Part shown: piece by piece, positions 62,399 to 64,000 of the stretch
Layout: the number at the start of each line of letters is the position of its first letter
Position numbering within the stretch: position 1 is the stretch's first letter
Source: Akkermansiaceae bacterium UBA7331
Lineage (GTDB): Bacteria > Verrucomicrobiota > Verrucomicrobiia > Verrucomicrobiales > Akkermansiaceae
Assembly (NCBI GenBank): GCA_002471255.1
Contig: DKPP01000008.1
Location: 105,771 to 169,770, forward strand
Direction: 5' to 3'
Length of the DNA: 64,000 nt
Program-made: the position numbers and the translations under genes
The notes under the pieces: generated by a model
What the model was told of the DNA's origin: nothing
Database searches by the model: none
The model's input: the letters and a program-made list of their open reading frames with translations, nothing else

Positions 62399-64000
62399 AT
62401 GAAATTTCGCCTTCCTTTACCTCTAAAAAAATGGGCTGTATTGACTTTTATAGCCAGTTCTTGCATATCTTTACCATCACACGCAGCCACGATTTATTGG
62501 CAAGGAGGCGATGGTTCTTGGGATGAGACAAACTGGGCAACGGCAGCCCCTCCTCAAACCGATAAAATTAATTTCACCAATGAAGATACTGTAATTTTTC
62601 AAGGCACTGCTGCTAATGGAACAGCAAGCATAGGTGCAGGTCAAACAGTAACTACCAAAGGTTGGTTAAAGTTTAGTAGTGGATTCGTTGGCGGTATTTC
62701 TTTAGCTGCCGACGCAACATTAAATCTTGTTCAAGCATCAGCTGACACAACAGGAGATATCATCCTTGAAAGTAATAACACCACCGTAACATTAAGTGGC
62801 GGAACAATAACGTCGGATGCAACTATAACATTTTTTTCAGGCAATAACATCACTCTTAATATTGCAGAAAATACCACTGTCAATTTACAAAAAGAGATTC
62901 GTCCGGGAGGGGCAACGCATACCGTAAATATTTCAGGAACCGTCAACGCCTGCTTAAACGGAACAGAAAACAGATTTAATAATGGTGGAGGCCTCATTAA
63001 TGTAACTTCAACAGGGGTTTTAAATATTGGTACGACAGAAACACCTGCCACATTGACTATGGGAAATGCAGCCATTTTAACAGTAGCAGGCAGATTCACT
63101 GGCTCCACTATTAATGCCAATAGTGGATCTGTTGTCAATACAAGTGGTCAGTTTTCATTAACAGACTATAGAGGTACAGGTTCCACTTTAAATATTCAAA
63201 ATGGAGGTCTTGCTACCATAAATAGTCTTAATCTTTGTTCCGGATCTGCTACAAATACTACTCTCAATGTTTCAGGAGGCGTGCTACTTATAACAGGAAA
63301 CGTGAATTCAGGCACGCCGATAGGCGGGGATTCATTTCTATTAGCTAATTATGGAGCTACAGGCTTTGTTAACATGACAGGCGGCACATTGAGTGCAACA
63401 CAAGCTAAATTGGGAATTAGAGATGGAACCGGCGTTGTTAATTTGTCAGGTGATGCCGTTATGAACATTTTAGGTATCAAGACAAGAAATGATAATGCAT
63501 TAACTTTAAATCTAGGATACACAGTTAACAGTGAAGGTGTTGCAGAAATATCTTCCGGAGGAAGATTAAATTTAGGTGCTAGCGGAGCCGAAAGTGGATT
63601 TATAGCTAATTTAGGAACAGGTACGATTGGAGCCTTAGCAAGCTATAGCAACACATCTGCCATGAACTTATTAAGTTCCGAGGGAACGACATTTGATACA
63701 ACTATTCAGAGCGTCAATAGTACTACAGGTATCGCTTCAGCAACGGATCAAGGAGCAACAATCACACTCAATGGTGTCTTATCCGGAGAAGGTAAAATGA
63801 TTGTTACAGGTCTGGGGTCCGTTGTATTGAATGGTGTCAATACTTTCACAGGCGGCGTGGATATACAGAAAGGAACCGTTACTGTAGGTACTGAAACAGG
63901 TTTAGGTACCGGTACTACTACGATGGCTTGTACAACAGCCATTGTTAATCTAAATAACCAAGCTGTTAATAATAGAATTGAACTTTCCAATGGCACTATC
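62399..64000 (+). CDS. Autotransporter-associated beta-strand-repeat surface protein (3' end cut by window)
   Basis: 534 codons visible and still open at the window edge. A signal peptide (WAVLTFIASSCISLPSHAA) is followed by the common start ATIYWQGGDGSWDETNWAT, then long stretches of Gly/Thr/Asn/Ser-rich repeats of the right-handed beta-helix kind (GTVNACLNG, GVLNIGTTETPATLTMG, GGRLNLGASGAESG, SGEGKMIVTGLGSVVLNGVNTFTGG). The last segment is the PATR/autotransporter-associated motif (PF12951-like). The protein is probably exposed at the cell surface or exported; whether it ends in an autotransporter barrel or a PEP-CTERM-like tail lies outside the window. Confidence 0.85.
   Translation, partial: MKFRLPLPLKKWAVLTFIASSCISLPSHAATIYWQGGDGSWDETNWATAAPPQTDKINFTNEDTVIFQGTAANGTASIGAGQTVTTKGWLKFSSGFVGGISLAADATLNLVQASADTTGDIILESNNTTVTLSGGTITSDATITFFSGNNITLNIAENTTVNLQKEIRPGGATHTVNISGTVNACLNGTENRFNNGGGLINVTSTGVLNIGTTETPATLTMGNAAILTVAGRFTGSTINANSGSVVNTSGQFSLTDYRGTGSTLNIQNGGLATINSLNLCSGSATNTTLNVSGGVLLITGNVNSGTPIGGDSFLLANYGATGFVNMTGGTLSATQAKLGIRDGTGVVNLSGDAVMNILGIKTRNDNALTLNLGYTVNSEGVAEISSGGRLNLGASGAESGFIANLGTGTIGALASYSNTSAMNLLSSEGTTFDTTIQSVNSTTGIASATDQGATITLNGVLSGEGKMIVTGLGSVVLNGVNTFTGGVDIQKGTVTVGTETGLGTGTTTMACTTAIVNLNNQAVNNRIELSNGTI

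Overview
The window reads as a chromosomal segment of a host-associated Verrucomicrobiota bacterium, most likely an Akkermansia-like lineage but AT-rich. Supporting signs are a GH89 alpha-N-acetylglucosaminidase, an M60-type (mucin-type) metallopeptidase, a TPR-containing secretin, an outer-membrane autotransporter-type beta-strand-repeat protein, DUF3472 and SufT proteins, and a Mla lipid-transport system. The taxonomic placement is inference from gene content. Genes are densely packed. I see no insertion sequence, prophage, CRISPR array or rRNA.

Region 1 (1-15,000, almost all minus strand): folD (cut by the window edge), a DUF374 acyltransferase, an AsmA-like membrane protein and an orphan TPR-secretin form one likely transcript. 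Next come a GH13 amylase, a CCA-adding/poly(A) polymerase, a thioredoxin-fold protein and the site-2 protease RseP in a second tight operon. rplT and rpmI follow with a structured leader between them, then uvrB.

Region 2 (15,000-29,970): a small membrane protein, GH89, ssb, two unknown envelope genes, hemB, recQ, a strongly diverged NAD-synthetase-like protein that has lost key catalytic motifs, mlaE-mlaF-mlaD, and a YqjD/YqjE/YqjK-like trio.

Region 3 (30,000-45,200): yqeY-ispD-SDR, a diverged menC-like enolase-superfamily gene, tRNA-His, menG, a MATE exporter, small secreted proteins, a membrane protein with a 45-bp coding repeat, an HTH protein, parC, yggL, an M60 peptidase on a coiled-coil stalk, and an L,D-transpeptidase lipoprotein.

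Region 4 (45,400-58,200): nuoDEFGHIJKLMN of respiratory complex I, without nuoABC. NuoH and NuoJ carry lineage-type insertions. With menC and menG this indicates a menaquinone-linked NADH dehydrogenase.

Region 5 (58,200-64,000): DUF3472 protein, a 50-residue membrane peptide, a second L,D-transpeptidase, an unknown gene with sufT, a secreted helical protein, and the 5' part of the beta-strand-repeat protein.

Expression signals are notable. Shine-Dalgarno motifs are nearly absent (none in front of any nuo gene), and several sigma70-like -10 boxes lie only 6-11 nt from the start codon. This predicts leaderless or near-leaderless mRNAs. The single perfect SD-like sequence, between rpmI and rplT, lies about 42 nt from its gene and can be drawn in a hairpin loop.
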